From Shimia sp047124445 (GTDB lineage: Bacteria > Pseudomonadota > Alphaproteobacteria > Rhodobacterales > Rhodobacteraceae), in contig NZ_CP138921.1 in NCBI RefSeq assembly GCF_047124445.1, forward strand, positions 930,001 through 994,000: a DNA stretch of 64,000 nt, in the 5' to 3' direction. Numbering within the stretch: the stretch's first letter is position 1; each line of letters opens with the position of its first letter. The notes under the pieces are model-generated. The model ran no database searches, had not been told where the DNA came from, and saw nothing but the letters and a program-made list of their open reading frames with translations. This document shows positions 16,613-25,681 of this stretch, in pieces. Both the position numbers and the translations under genes were made by a program.

Positions 16613-17503
16613 TTATTCCACGTTTTGAACTTGCTCTCTCATCTGGTCGATCACGGCCTTGAGGTCCAGCCCAATCCGCGTCAAATCCACCGACTGTGCC
16701 TTGGAACACAGTGTATTTGCCTCGCGGTTGAATTCCTGCATCAGAAAGTCGAGCTTACGCCCCACCGGACTGCCCTGCGCCAGCAACTCCTTGGCCGCCT
16801 GCACATGCGCCCGTAGCCGATCCAACTCTTCCATCACATCAGATTTCACCGCCAACACCGCCAGTTCTTGCGCCAAGCGGCCTTCGTCCAGTCCGTCGGC
16901 ATTCTCCAAAACTCGCGCCAAGTTGGCCTTCAAGGTCTCCGCCGCCTCTTCGCGCCGGGCTTCGGCTGCCTCTGCGGCCTGCTGGGTCAAATCGGACACC
17001 TGTTCCAACTGATCCGCCAACACCGCTTCCAGCGCCTGCCCTTCTTTGGCCCGCATCTCTTTGAAGCTCGCAATCAATGCTGGAAGTTGCGCGGTGATCG
17101 CCGCCAATAGCGCCTTGCTGTCTGTTTCCTCTACCGCCTGCTCCATCACACCGCGTTGCGACAGCAAATCACTCGCTTTCGACGGTGCCAGCGAAATGCC
17201 TTTGTCCATGGCCCGCTCTTCCACCGCCTGCAACGCCGACAGCACCGCTTCCAACTGCGCGGCGTTTACCGCCAGCGCTCCGGTTTCGTCATCGCGGTTG
17301 ACCCGCAGCGACAAGTTCACGGACCCGCGCGCCATGCCTTTGGACAGCGCGCCACGCACCGCAGGCTCCAACCCCTCAATCCAATCCGGCACCCGCAGGC
17401 GCAGATCCAGCCCTTTGGCGTTTACACTGCGCAGGTCCCAGGTCCAGCTGTGCCCCTGCCCTTCCCCCTTAAGGCTTGCGTATCCGGTCATCGACTCCAG
17501 CAC
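16613..17503 (-). CDS. yicC: YicC family endoribonuclease-like protein
   Basis: This 296-aa protein matches the YicC family. The N terminus MLESMTGYASLKGEGQGHSWTWDLRSVNAKGLDLRLRVPD and the C-terminal DUF1732 region, GRKLDFLMQEFNREANTLCSKAQ, are characteristic. E. coli YicC has been reported to act as an endoribonuclease with effects on small RNA stability. The central region is rich in alanine and glutamate and probably helical. It is the first gene of yicC-gmk-gamma-CA. Confidence 0.9.
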   Translation of the reverse strand: MLESMTGYASLKGEGQGHSWTWDLRSVNAKGLDLRLRVPDWIEGLEPAVRGALSKGMARGSVNLSLRVNRDDETGALAVNAAQLEAVLSALQAVEERAMDKGISLAPSKASDLLSQRGVMEQAVEETDSKALLAAITAQLPALIASFKEMRAKEGQALEAVLADQLEQVSDLTQQAAEAAEARREEAAETLKANLARVLENADGLDEGRLAQELAVLAVKSDVMEELDRLRAHVQAAKELLAQGSPVGRKLDFLMQEFNREANTLCSKAQSVDLTRIGLDLKAVIDQMREQVQNVE

Positions 17504-17743
17504 GGGTCGTCCTCCTGCAAATTCAGTTGCGTAACAGCTAAATCTATTCCTGCGTGAAGAGCAACGTTAACGGCGCAACCGGTTAACCATTGAAATCATT
17601 TTTTATCGCAAATCCGCTAAAATGTGAGATAACTGATTTACAAGTTGTTTACGACTTTGAGCAAACGGCGACAGAAACCGGCTCGAAGGTGCGGGTGTGG
17701 GTATGAAGTTCAGACGTAGAGTTTTTTCCTTGGGGGGAAGAGC

Positions 17744-18442
17744 ATGAGAATTTTTGGTGACGGAAAATCCAGCGCGGCAAAGGTGCACAGCATCGCCGTG
17801 ATGCAGGATGTAAAAGCTTACTGGGACGGCCTGCGCGACGGGCACCCGGTGCCCTATCGCAGCGACGTGGACCCACGCCAAATTCAGAAAGTGCTCAAGC
17901 ACGCGTTCATCCTGGAACGCATCGCACCGGGCATGGCGCGCCTGCGGGTCTCCTGCAACACACTCACCGATGTGATGGGCATGGACATGCGCGGCATGCC
18001 CATGTCCGCGCTGATCAACGAAGCGTCCCGCGACAGCTTTGGTCAGGCGCTTGAAAAAGTCTTTGCCGCGCCAGCGATTGGCCGTCTGGAAATGAGCACC
18101 ACCCGGGGTTTCCGCCGCAACGGTCTCAACGCCGAAATGATGCTCCTGCCGCTGCGCTCTGACAGTGGTGAAGTGAACCGTATTCTGGGCGCGATCACCG
18201 TGGATGGCGATCTGGGCCGCGCGCCGCAGCGGTTTGATCTGGAAGGCAGCTTCCTGCGCCGGATCGACATGCCAAGCGCCAAAATTACTTCTGACGCCGT
18301 GGCCGCGCCACAGCCTCAGAAAGTTGAAATCACCAAGCCGGCTGGGATGCAGCCAGCGCAAGAGCGGGCCAAAACACCGGCCGCACCGCGTCTCGTCCCT
18401 ACCCAGCACCCGCACCTGCGGTTGGTTGTATCAGACGACTAG
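17744..18442 (+). CDS. PAS domain protein (PAS_5 family)
   Basis: This 232-aa protein has a single alphaproteobacterial PAS_5 domain (about 20-160) beginning MQDVKAYWDGLRDGHPVPYRSDVDPRQI. It has no kinase, cyclase or DNA-binding domain. The C-terminal 60 residues are rich in Ala, Pro and Lys and look disordered. Homologues are common in Roseobacters, but their partner is unknown. It is divergent from yicC; the 240-bp spacer holds TTAACCAT (17583-17590), which resembles a CtrA half-site. Confidence 0.8.
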   Translation: MRIFGDGKSSAAKVHSIAVMQDVKAYWDGLRDGHPVPYRSDVDPRQIQKVLKHAFILERIAPGMARLRVSCNTLTDVMGMDMRGMPMSALINEASRDSFGQALEKVFAAPAIGRLEMSTTRGFRRNGLNAEMMLLPLRSDSGEVNRILGAITVDGDLGRAPQRFDLEGSFLRRIDMPSAKITSDAVAAPQPQKVEITKPAGMQPAQERAKTPAAPRLVPTQHPHLRLVVSDD

Positions 18443-18463
18443 AAGAAGTCTGGTCACATAAAG

Positions 18464-18503
18464 AAGGCGGGGTCTACTGGACATGGCACCCCGCCTTTTT
18501 TTG
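18464..18503 (+). terminator. Intrinsic terminator of the PAS_5 gene
   Basis: AAGGCGGGG (18464-18472) pairs with CCCCGCCTT (18489-18497) around a 16-nt loop and is followed by a T-run. Confidence 0.88.
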
Positions 18504-18524
18504 TGCCTACACATTACGAAAAGA

Positions 18525-18556
18525 AAAAAGCCGCAGCCTTTTGGCCTGCGGCTTTT
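18525..18556 (-). terminator. Bidirectional terminator closing the alaX transcript
   Basis: AAAGCCGCAG (18527-18536) pairs with CTGCGGCTTT (18546-18555). An A-run on the left and T residues on the right allow it to act from both strands. It lies 31 bp after the alaX stop and would end the long minus-strand run that begins at phr. Confidence 0.82.
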
Positions 18557-18586
18557 CTGTTTTCTCAACCCAATGGCGAAGCGCGG

Positions 18587-19306
18587 TCAGGCATCTAGGT
18601 GCAGATACACCCGCCGGTTTTGCTTGCCCTTCTTCTCGATTTTGCCAATGCGCACGCGGCCAATCTCCCCTGTGCTGGCCACATGTGTGCCGCCGCAGGG
18701 TTGCAAATCTACCTGCTCGTCCTCGGTCCCAATCCGCACCAAGCGGACCTTTCCCGCCCCTTTTGGCGGGGCCACGGACATGGTCTTTACCAACCCTGGG
18801 TTGGCTTCCAGCTCGGCATCGGTGATCCAGTCTTCGGTGACAGCCAAATCGCGATCAATCAAAGCATTCAGCGCATCGCTTAGCGCCTGCTTGTCCTCCG
18901 GCGCGTCGGGCATATCAAAATCCAACCGACCTTTTTCCGCGCCAATGGAGCCCCCCGTCACTGGCAAAGGAATAACCACCGACAACAGATGCAACGCCGT
19001 ATGCACCCGCATGTGCCGATGACGCCGCCCCCAATCCAGCACCTGCTTCACATCGGTGCCAATTGGCGGCAGTTCCTCCGGTGCAGACGGCACCAAGGCA
19101 ATCGCGCCATCCAGAGTTTTCACGGTGGTGGCAATCTCGGTGCTGTGTCCGTCCCATTCCAACACACCACTGTCGCCCGGCTGCCCCCCACTGGTGGCAT
19201 AGAACAAAGGCGCATCCAGCAGGATGCCGCCTTCCGGCGTGTGCCCAATCACCACGCCAATCGCTTCTTTTTGATAGGCGTCTTCCAAAAACAAAAGTTT
19301 GCTCAT
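18587..19306 (-). CDS. Alanyl-tRNA editing protein AlaX
   Basis: This 239-aa protein is a free-standing editing domain related to alanyl-tRNA synthetase, which removes serine or glycine wrongly attached to tRNA-Ala. The zinc motifs are visible as RVHTALHLL (HXXXH) and CGGTHVASTGEIG (CXXXH). The fold start ATSGGQPGDSG is also typical. Its start overlaps the stop of the mechanosensitive channel gene (ATGA), so the two are coupled. Confidence 0.9.
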   Translation of the reverse strand: MSKLLFLEDAYQKEAIGVVIGHTPEGGILLDAPLFYATSGGQPGDSGVLEWDGHSTEIATTVKTLDGAIALVPSAPEELPPIGTDVKQVLDWGRRHRHMRVHTALHLLSVVIPLPVTGGSIGAEKGRLDFDMPDAPEDKQALSDALNALIDRDLAVTEDWITDAELEANPGLVKTMSVAPPKGAGKVRLVRIGTEDEQVDLQPCGGTHVASTGEIGRVRIGKIEKKGKQNRRVYLHLDA

Positions 19307-21738
19307 CGACCGTCTCCGTCCCCATCTCCGTCCGAGCCGTCCATGTCATCCAGGTCCGGCGGCGTTGGCGTCGCGCTGGTAGGCGTATAGCTTTGTGCCA
19401 CCGGCGCTTTTGGTGTGTTTGCAGCTGGCACTTCGCCATTCAAAGCCTCCGGGTTCCGAAGCCAAATGTCCCGTTGGGCAAAGGGTATCTCGATGCCCTC
19501 TTCCACAAACCGCCGCGCGATCTCGTGGTTAAGATCACTCTTCACCGTCAGCATCCAGTTCACATCGCGCAGGATCGCCCGGATCTCAAAATCCAGCGAG
19601 TCCGCACCAAACCCCTGAAACACCACCGCAGGCGCCGGATTGGCCAAAACCATTGGATGGGCCTCGGCAATCTCTCGCAAAATGCCTTCCACCCAGCGCG
19701 TGTCCGTTCCGTAGGCCACACCAACCGGCACAATCACCCGTCCAACGGTGTTGCCGCGGGTATAGTTGGTCACTGTGCCAGAAATCAGGTCGCTGTTTGG
19801 GATCACCACATCGGTGCGATCAAAGGTCTCAATCCGGGTCGACCGAACGGAAATGTCGCGAACATAGCCCATCTGTCCATTCACATCGATCCAGTCGCCT
19901 TCGCTCACCGGACGTTCAATCAACAGGATGATACCGCTCACAAAATTGGAGACAATGTTTTGCAGGCCAAAACCAATCCCGACAGACAGCGCGCCAGCAA
20001 ACAGCGCGATATTACCTAGGTTGATACCGGCGACAGTCAAGGCGATCAGCGCCGCAAGGAAGATGCCGATGTACCCCGCACCAGACACCACCGCAGTCTG
20101 CCCGCCCGCATCCAGGCGCGTCTTCGGCAGGATATTGTCACGCAAAAAGCTTTGCGACAGCCGGGTCACCGCATGACCAAAGGCGTAGACCACAATCAGC
20201 AGAAGGATATTTTCCGGCGACAGGATCAGATCGCCAAACTGCAAGCCATCTGAAATATTGCGCCAAATCTGCTGCAAGTCCGAAACTTGCGCACCCCAGG
20301 ACATCAGGAAAATTGGCAGAGACAGGATCACAATGCCAATGCCCGCCAAAACGGCAGCCAATGGGCTTTCGTCGTCGTCACGCCCATTGAGGGCAGAGAA
20401 AATCTTCTGAATGACGCGCTGCGCCACCAATAGGAAAGCCACCAGGAACACGGTGCGCGTGCTGGAAAACACCAGATAGCTCGCACCTCGGGTCAACCCG
20501 ATGGTGGCCAGAATGCCTCCAACCAGTGAAACCAGAACCGTGTAGCGCCCTAGGAGTGAAATGAGTTGCCCCATCGCAGAGAGCGGACCATCTTCCTCGG
20601 CCCGCATCGAGCCTGCATGACGAGTCACCAAACGCCCCAACAGTCCAAGGAAATAGGCCGCAATCACAGTGGTCACGAAGAACACCACCGATTCCGTGCC
20701 GCGGCTCCAGCTTTCGTATCTTGCCAGTTCCACAAACAAGGAGCTCAACGCCAACATAGCGCCCAGCACCGTGCTCGCGCGCCGCCCCTTACGTTTTTCC
20801 GCTTCGGTCAGATTGACCAGCAACAGCGGCCGCTCATTGCGCGAAAACACCCTTTCGCCCAACCAGCGCGCAGACAGCAATTCAAATGTCATCAGCGGCA
20901 AAATGGAGAGCACCACATCGCCGCGCAGCCCCGGCAGATCGGTTGCGTAAACCGCCTTCGAGAAGGCAAATACGCCCAACATTGGCAATAGGACTTGGCC
21001 ATAAGACAGGCAGAACACCGCGATCCAACGCCCGGCAGACAAGTGTGCGCGATCGCGGATCATGCTTTGCAATGCCCGTTCTGTCCAGCGCATCCCACGC
21101 GTCAGCAGCACAAAGGCAATTGCCAGATAAAACAACATCTGCGGCAGCGACTTGCGCAGCTCATTGCGTTGTTTTTCATGCACCCAGCCGGTCTGGAATT
21201 CTAACGCAATCAGCCGGAAAGAGTCGCTCAACTCGCCAAACGCCGGCCACCAGAGGTCTGGATTTAGTGGAAACGGGCCGGGCTCCAGCAGGATTTGCGT
21301 CTGCCGCTCCCGCAGCAGCACATCAATTGAGCGGATCAGCTCTTCCGCCTCGGTCAGCGCCAGTTCCGCCCGTCGCACAGGGGCTTTGGCCTCTGACAGC
21401 GACAGCTCCAACTGCCGCCGTTCCTCAGCCACGTCCTCAGCTTCGCCACTTTCCGGCACCGGACCCAGACGCTCCAACTGCGCCTCAAGCGTGGTGACGG
21501 AAATCCGAGACCGTGAGCTCTCGTCAGAGAAGTCTTCGCTCCATAACGACAACTGGTCACGCAGCGTATCCATCGCCGCTTCAGAGGCGCGATCGTTATC
21601 AATGGCTTCGGCGGCGCGCTCTGCAACCCGCCGCCATTCGCCATAGTCCGGCGGCAATGTGCCCTGCGCCCAAACTGCGGTCACCCAAACGGTCAGAACC
21701 GTGACCGCAACACTTAGAAACCTAATCAGTGGGCGCAT
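19303..21738 (-). CDS. Large MscS-family mechanosensitive channel with DUF3772 domain
   Basis: This 811-aa protein resembles the DUF3772-containing MscS channels (YbiO/MscK-like). It has a signal peptide (about 1-24), a periplasmic coiled-coil domain (about 30-190), about ten hydrophobic segments (190-600) and the MscS pore and beta domain (about 560-760, with SVGIGFGLQNIVSNFVSGIILLIERPVSEGDWI). The C-terminal tail is rich in Pro, Thr and Asp. Such channels release solutes on osmotic downshock. It follows the cysK-like gene by 14 bp. Confidence 0.9.
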   Translation of the reverse strand: MRPLIRFLSVAVTVLTVWVTAVWAQGTLPPDYGEWRRVAERAAEAIDNDRASEAAMDTLRDQLSLWSEDFSDESSRSRISVTTLEAQLERLGPVPESGEAEDVAEERRQLELSLSEAKAPVRRAELALTEAEELIRSIDVLLRERQTQILLEPGPFPLNPDLWWPAFGELSDSFRLIALEFQTGWVHEKQRNELRKSLPQMLFYLAIAFVLLTRGMRWTERALQSMIRDRAHLSAGRWIAVFCLSYGQVLLPMLGVFAFSKAVYATDLPGLRGDVVLSILPLMTFELLSARWLGERVFSRNERPLLLVNLTEAEKRKGRRASTVLGAMLALSSLFVELARYESWSRGTESVVFFVTTVIAAYFLGLLGRLVTRHAGSMRAEEDGPLSAMGQLISLLGRYTVLVSLVGGILATIGLTRGASYLVFSSTRTVFLVAFLLVAQRVIQKIFSALNGRDDDESPLAAVLAGIGIVILSLPIFLMSWGAQVSDLQQIWRNISDGLQFGDLILSPENILLLIVVYAFGHAVTRLSQSFLRDNILPKTRLDAGGQTAVVSGAGYIGIFLAALIALTVAGINLGNIALFAGALSVGIGFGLQNIVSNFVSGIILLIERPVSEGDWIDVNGQMGYVRDISVRSTRIETFDRTDVVIPNSDLISGTVTNYTRGNTVGRVIVPVGVAYGTDTRWVEGILREIAEAHPMVLANPAPAVVFQGFGADSLDFEIRAILRDVNWMLTVKSDLNHEIARRFVEEGIEIPFAQRDIWLRNPEALNGEVPAANTPKAPVAQSYTPTSATPTPPDLDDMDGSDGDGDGDGR

Positions 21739-21752
21739 GGTATGAGGCTGCC

Positions 21753-22790
21753 TTATACGTCTTCAAACACACCCGGAATGCTGCTTGGGCCTTTGTTGCC
21801 CAGCCACGCGGGGGTTGGCAGGCCTTTTTCTTTCAGGAACTCCGGGTTGAACAGCTTGGACTGATAACGTGTGCCGTAATCGCAAAGGATGGTCACAATG
21901 GTGTGGCCCGGGCCCATGTCCTTGGCCATACGCACCGCACCGGCAATGTTGACGCCAGAAGACCCACCCAGACACAGGCCTTCGTTCTCCAGCAGGTCAA
22001 ACACGTAGGGCAGCGCTTCTTCATCGGAAATTTGATAGCTCATGTCCGGCGTGAAACCTTCGAGGTTGGCCGTGATGCGCCCCTGCCCGATGCCTTCGGT
22101 GATCGAGCCGCCCTCGGATTTCAACTCACCGTTGGTGTAGAAGTTGTACAGCGCAGCACCCATCGGGTCCGCAAGGCCAATTTTCACGCCTTTGGGCTGC
22201 AGGGCTTCGGCCACACCGGCCAAGGTGCCACCAGAGCCAACTGCACAGGTGAAGCCATCCACTTTGCCCTCGGTCTGCGTCCAGATTTCCGGGCCGGTGG
22301 TCTCGATGTGGCTTTGACGGTTGGCGACATTGTCAAACTGATTGGCCCAGATGGCGCCGTTTGGTTCGGTTTTCGCCAGTTCCGCGGCCAAACGGCCGGA
22401 ATAGCGCACATAGTTGTTGGGGTTTTTGTAAGGCGCCGCAGGCACCTGCACCAATTCCGCACCCGCCAAGCGCAGCATGTCTTTCTTTTCCTGCGATTGC
22501 GTTTCCGGGATCACAATCACGGTTTTGAACCCCATAGAGGCGCCGACCAGCGCAAGGCCAATCCCGGTGTTCCCGGCGGTTCCCTCGACAATTGTGCCAC
22601 CAGGCTTCAAATCACCACGCGCAATCGCGTCTTTGATAATGTAAAGCGCGGCGCGGTCCTTGACTGACTGGCCGGGGTTCATGAACTCCGCCTTGCCATA
22701 AATCTCACACCCGGTCTCGTCGCTGACTTTGTTCAGGCGGATCAATGGGGTGTTGCCAATCGCTTGGGCCAGATCACGGGCGATATGCAT
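21753..22790 (-). CDS. cysK: Cysteine synthase (O-acetylserine sulfhydrylase family)
   Basis: This 345-aa PLP enzyme is of the type that makes cysteine from O-acetylserine and sulfide. The PLP lysine is Lys44 in NPGQSVKDRAA, and the cofactor phosphate loop is GSGGTLAG. The substrate loop reads EGTAGNTGIG rather than the usual TSGNTG, as in a longer-than-usual subgroup. It lies next to trgB and trgA, the same grouping reported for the tellurite-resistance locus of R. sphaeroides. The exact substrate preference is not certain. Confidence 0.9.
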   Translation of the reverse strand: MHIARDLAQAIGNTPLIRLNKVSDETGCEIYGKAEFMNPGQSVKDRAALYIIKDAIARGDLKPGGTIVEGTAGNTGIGLALVGASMGFKTVIVIPETQSQEKKDMLRLAGAELVQVPAAPYKNPNNYVRYSGRLAAELAKTEPNGAIWANQFDNVANRQSHIETTGPEIWTQTEGKVDGFTCAVGSGGTLAGVAEALQPKGVKIGLADPMGAALYNFYTNGELKSEGGSITEGIGQGRITANLEGFTPDMSYQISDEEALPYVFDLLENEGLCLGGSSGVNIAGAVRMAKDMGPGHTIVTILCDYGTRYQSKLFNPEFLKEKGLPTPAWLGNKGPSSIPGVFEDV

Positions 22791-22847
22791 GTTGCGCGGT
22801 CCTTTATAGATGTCTGAAATCCTGTGTAGGCAAGGCGCGGGGCAAAC

Positions 22848-23972
22848 TCAAGCGGTCCCGCGCAGCCTGTCGCGGTGTCGTGCCAACCACAGCGCGGCCA
22901 GCACCAGCGGCGCATTTACAATTTGCATCCGGTCCACCATCTGCATCAACGCGTCAAAACTGTAGACGTAGGACCGAATATCCTCGGCCTCCTGCTCTAG
23001 TCCTGACACCCCGACCACCTCATCAGGTAGGTCGGCCAAGCCTAGGTAAATATTATAAAATTCAGTGCTGCATCCAGGTGAGGCGTAGCAGTTTGCCACC
23101 TCATGCAACTCCGTGAGCGCCAGCCCGGCTTCCTCTTGGGCCTCTCGTCGGGCGCAGGATTCAGGGCTCTCCTCCGCGTCCAAGCGGCCTGCGATTGGTT
23201 CCAATTGCCAAGGCAAATCATCGCCGCGTGCAAACGGTCCGGGTCGGAATTGTTCGATCAACAAAACGCGATCCCGCACCGGATCATACGGCAGCACAAT
23301 CACTGCATCCGTGGCGACAAACACAGCGCGTTTCACCATGTCGCTCCGAGCGCCGTCATAACGTCGGAACGACAGATCGAATTCTTCCATTGTAAAGAAT
23401 TCTGAATACGGCCGCGTGAGTGTCACGTCACTCACATCCGCCGCCGTCATGCCGCTTGGACTCACGGCATCATTGCGACGCTTGGCCTGCATTTTTGCCG
23501 TGGCCCGGGCTTTGATCATCGGCAACATCCGATCCACGTCCTCCCGTGATCGCTGACCGAAGTAGCCCATTTCTTCAATGGCGCGTAGCACTGTGACTTC
23601 GCCAAATCGCGCCGCCCAAGTGTCCAATGACCATGACCTATCGGGAACCCAGCCTGTGTTGTCACTTTTGAACACGCGTGCCGGGTGCTCGGTTCCGTCA
23701 ACGGTGACGGAAACATCCGTTAAATCATAGTCATAGCTGCCTTCGTAAAACCGCAGCCGCTCAATTTCTGTATCGCTCAGGTCGCCAATGAACAGCCCTT
23801 CCGCCTGCCCCTCTGCGGGTTTCAAGATTGGAAAATCCTGCCCCTTCACAGCAAACACCGCGTGATCGGCTAGACGCCCTTGGCGCAGCTCCAGCGCATC
23901 GCTTTCTTTGCCAAGCACAGCCGCCAACAAAGGCACGTGTCGCAACGTGCCGTACACAAAAACATTGGTCAT
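22848..23972 (-). CDS. trgB: TrgB-type fusion: gamma-glutamylcyclotransferase-like plus Nudix hydrolase
   Basis: This 374-aa protein has an N-terminal AIG2/GGCT-like domain (about 1-110, starting VFVYGTLRHVPLL), a helical linker, and a C-terminal ADP-ribose pyrophosphatase-type Nudix domain (about 190-365). The Nudix box is complete: GRLDAEESPESCARREAQEE, continuing AGL. The Nudix part would hydrolyse ADP-ribose or a related nucleotide sugar. TrgB takes its name from tellurite resistance in R. sphaeroides. The gene starts 3 bp after trgA. Confidence 0.88.
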   Translation of the reverse strand: MTNVFVYGTLRHVPLLAAVLGKESDALELRQGRLADHAVFAVKGQDFPILKPAEGQAEGLFIGDLSDTEIERLRFYEGSYDYDLTDVSVTVDGTEHPARVFKSDNTGWVPDRSWSLDTWAARFGEVTVLRAIEEMGYFGQRSREDVDRMLPMIKARATAKMQAKRRNDAVSPSGMTAADVSDVTLTRPYSEFFTMEEFDLSFRRYDGARSDMVKRAVFVATDAVIVLPYDPVRDRVLLIEQFRPGPFARGDDLPWQLEPIAGRLDAEESPESCARREAQEEAGLALTELHEVANCYASPGCSTEFYNIYLGLADLPDEVVGVSGLEQEAEDIRSYVYSFDALMQMVDRMQIVNAPLVLAALWLARHRDRLRGTA

Positions 23973-23975
23973 GGA

Positions 23976-24410
23976 TTATCCCCAGTTCCGGGCGGCAAAG
24001 TTGGTGAAAATGCCGCTGATCACAGCACCCACGGCCAAAGTGATCAACACATTAGGATGCAGGAGGTAGACGCCATACTCCAGCGCCACCGTCACCGCAC
24101 GTTCCATCGCTTCCACCGGTTCGTCCAGACGCCGACGCATCGCCAGCCGGAACATCTCGATCAGCCCAAACAGAACCAGTCCCCAGAACACCATTGCGGC
24201 CACGCCCACGAGGCCAAGCTCCAGGGAGCCACTGCGCCCCGCACGTTTCCCCATCACGCGCCAGCCAACGACCAGGCCAACACCGGCGCTTATCAAGGTC
24301 ATATGGCCGAAGTTCGACCCCTCCGGCATTTGCGGTTTCACAAACTCCGCCACCAGCCCGCCAATGATGGCGAGGCAGGAAGCGGCGACTAACTTATTGG
24401 ATGAAATCAT
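23976..24410 (-). CDS. trgA: TrgA family membrane protein
   Basis: This 144-aa protein has about four membrane segments, beginning ISSNKLVAASCLAIIGGLVAEFV. It matches TrgA, linked to tellurite resistance in R. sphaeroides; the mechanism is unknown. The ATG at 24410 is chosen because it overlaps the cfa stop (ATGA); a reading from 24497 would lie inside cfa. The trgA-trgB-cysK order is conserved in the family. Confidence 0.85.
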   Translation of the reverse strand: MISSNKLVAASCLAIIGGLVAEFVKPQMPEGSNFGHMTLISAGVGLVVGWRVMGKRAGRSGSLELGLVGVAAMVFWGLVLFGLIEMFRLAMRRRLDEPVEAMERAVTVALEYGVYLLHPNVLITLAVGAVISGIFTNFAARNWG

Positions 24411-25618
24411 ATACCAGGCTTTGCGATCGTGATTTGTGTCACGTCGCAGCTTCCACTGCGAAACGCTGCAGCACAAGAGGTCAGATAAAAATTCCACATG
24501 CGACGGAAACGCTCATCAAAGCCCATGCCCTGAATACGGTCCCAATGATCGTTAAACGTCTCATGCCACCGGCGCAGCGTTTGGCTGTAGCTTTCGCCAA
24601 ATTCAATGGACCCCGCCACAGTCAGGCCGGCCTTTTTGACCTCTTCACGCAAGGCGGTTGGGCTCGGCAACATGCCGCCCGGGAAGATGTACTTCTGAAT
24701 GAAATCAACACCTTTGCGATACTGCTCAAACCGCTGTTCGGTCAGCGTGATGATCTGCAACGTCGCTTTCCCACCGGGCTTCAGCCGGTCGCGCACCGCT
24801 TCGAAATAGACCGGCCAGTATTTTTCGCCAACGGCTTCAAACATCTCGATGCTGGCAATCCCGTCATAGGTCGCAGTCTCGTCGCGATAGTCCTGCAACT
24901 TAAAGTCCACCATGTGAGAAAGTCCCGCCTTCTCAATGCGTTTTTGCGCAAACTTCAGCTGCTCTTCGGAGATCGTCAGTCCGGTTACCTTTAGCCCGCG
25001 CTCCTTGGCAGCGTATTCAGCAAACCCACCCCAGCCACAGCCAATTTCCAGCACATGGTCGCCGGGTTTCACCCCCATCTGATCCACCATGCTGGCGTAT
25101 TTGGCGGTCTGGGCGTCCTCCATGCTTTCCTGCCCGGTCTTAAAAATAGCCGAGGAATAGGTCATCGTGTCATCCAGCCACAGCCCGTAAAACTCGTTGC
25201 CCAAGTCATAGTGATAGCTGATGTTTTTCTTCGCTTGGGTCTTGGTGTTGGTGTTCATCCAATGGCGCAGCCGCTCAAAGGCGCGCACAAAATACATGCC
25301 GGGAAATCCGTCCCGCAAAGCGTCATTGTCATTGCGCAGGAAGTCACAGAAAGCTTGCAAATCTGGGCTGCTCCACCAGCCTTCCAGATAAGCCTCACAG
25401 AAACCAAGCTCGCCTTCCCGCATCAGGCGGGCAAAAGTATCCTCATTGTGCACGTGCATCTCACACACCGGTCCGGGCTTTGGTCCCTCCGCCCGGAACT
25501 TGCGCCCATCTTGCATGACAAAGTCGATCCGCCCGTGGTTGATCTTCTGCGCGGTCTCAAACACCGCGGCAAAATATCGTGGCAGGTTTGCTTCACCTTT
25601 GGTCGATGTCAGGTACAT
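24407..25618 (-). CDS. cfa: Cyclopropane-fatty-acyl-phospholipid synthase family methyltransferase
   Basis: This 403-aa enzyme uses S-adenosylmethionine to modify unsaturated membrane acyl chains. The Cfa signature ISYHYDLGNEFYGLWLDDTM, the SAM motif VLEIGCGWGGFAEYA and the segment IEMFEAVGEKYWP are present. In R. sphaeroides, cfaA and phrA belong to the RpoE singlet-oxygen regulon, and here cfa follows phr by 63 bp. RBS GAGGGGGACACT precedes the ATG. Confidence 0.93.
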   Translation of the reverse strand: MYLTSTKGEANLPRYFAAVFETAQKINHGRIDFVMQDGRKFRAEGPKPGPVCEMHVHNEDTFARLMREGELGFCEAYLEGWWSSPDLQAFCDFLRNDNDALRDGFPGMYFVRAFERLRHWMNTNTKTQAKKNISYHYDLGNEFYGLWLDDTMTYSSAIFKTGQESMEDAQTAKYASMVDQMGVKPGDHVLEIGCGWGGFAEYAAKERGLKVTGLTISEEQLKFAQKRIEKAGLSHMVDFKLQDYRDETATYDGIASIEMFEAVGEKYWPVYFEAVRDRLKPGGKATLQIITLTEQRFEQYRKGVDFIQKYIFPGGMLPSPTALREEVKKAGLTVAGSIEFGESYSQTLRRWHETFNDHWDRIQGMGFDERFRRMWNFYLTSCAAAFRSGSCDVTQITIAKPGI

Positions 25619-25639
25619 AGTGTCCCCCTCTTCCCTGTG

Positions 25640-25676
25640 TGCCGTAAATGCTAGGCGCGATCAGCGCCTTACGGCA
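25640..25676. repeat. Nested inverted repeat between phr and cfa
   Basis: TGCCGTAA (25640-25647) pairs with TTACGGCA (25669-25676), and inside it GGCGC (25654-25658) pairs with GCGCC (25664-25668). No T-run follows on the minus strand. It fills most of the 63-bp spacer and may be an attenuator, a processing site or an operator. Confidence 0.6.
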
Positions 25677-25681
25677 AGTTT

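Noticed and set aside
25640..25676. Second ECF11 promoter before cfa
   Set aside because: A TGATCG is present in the spacer, but no TAA-type -10 element stands at 18 bp.
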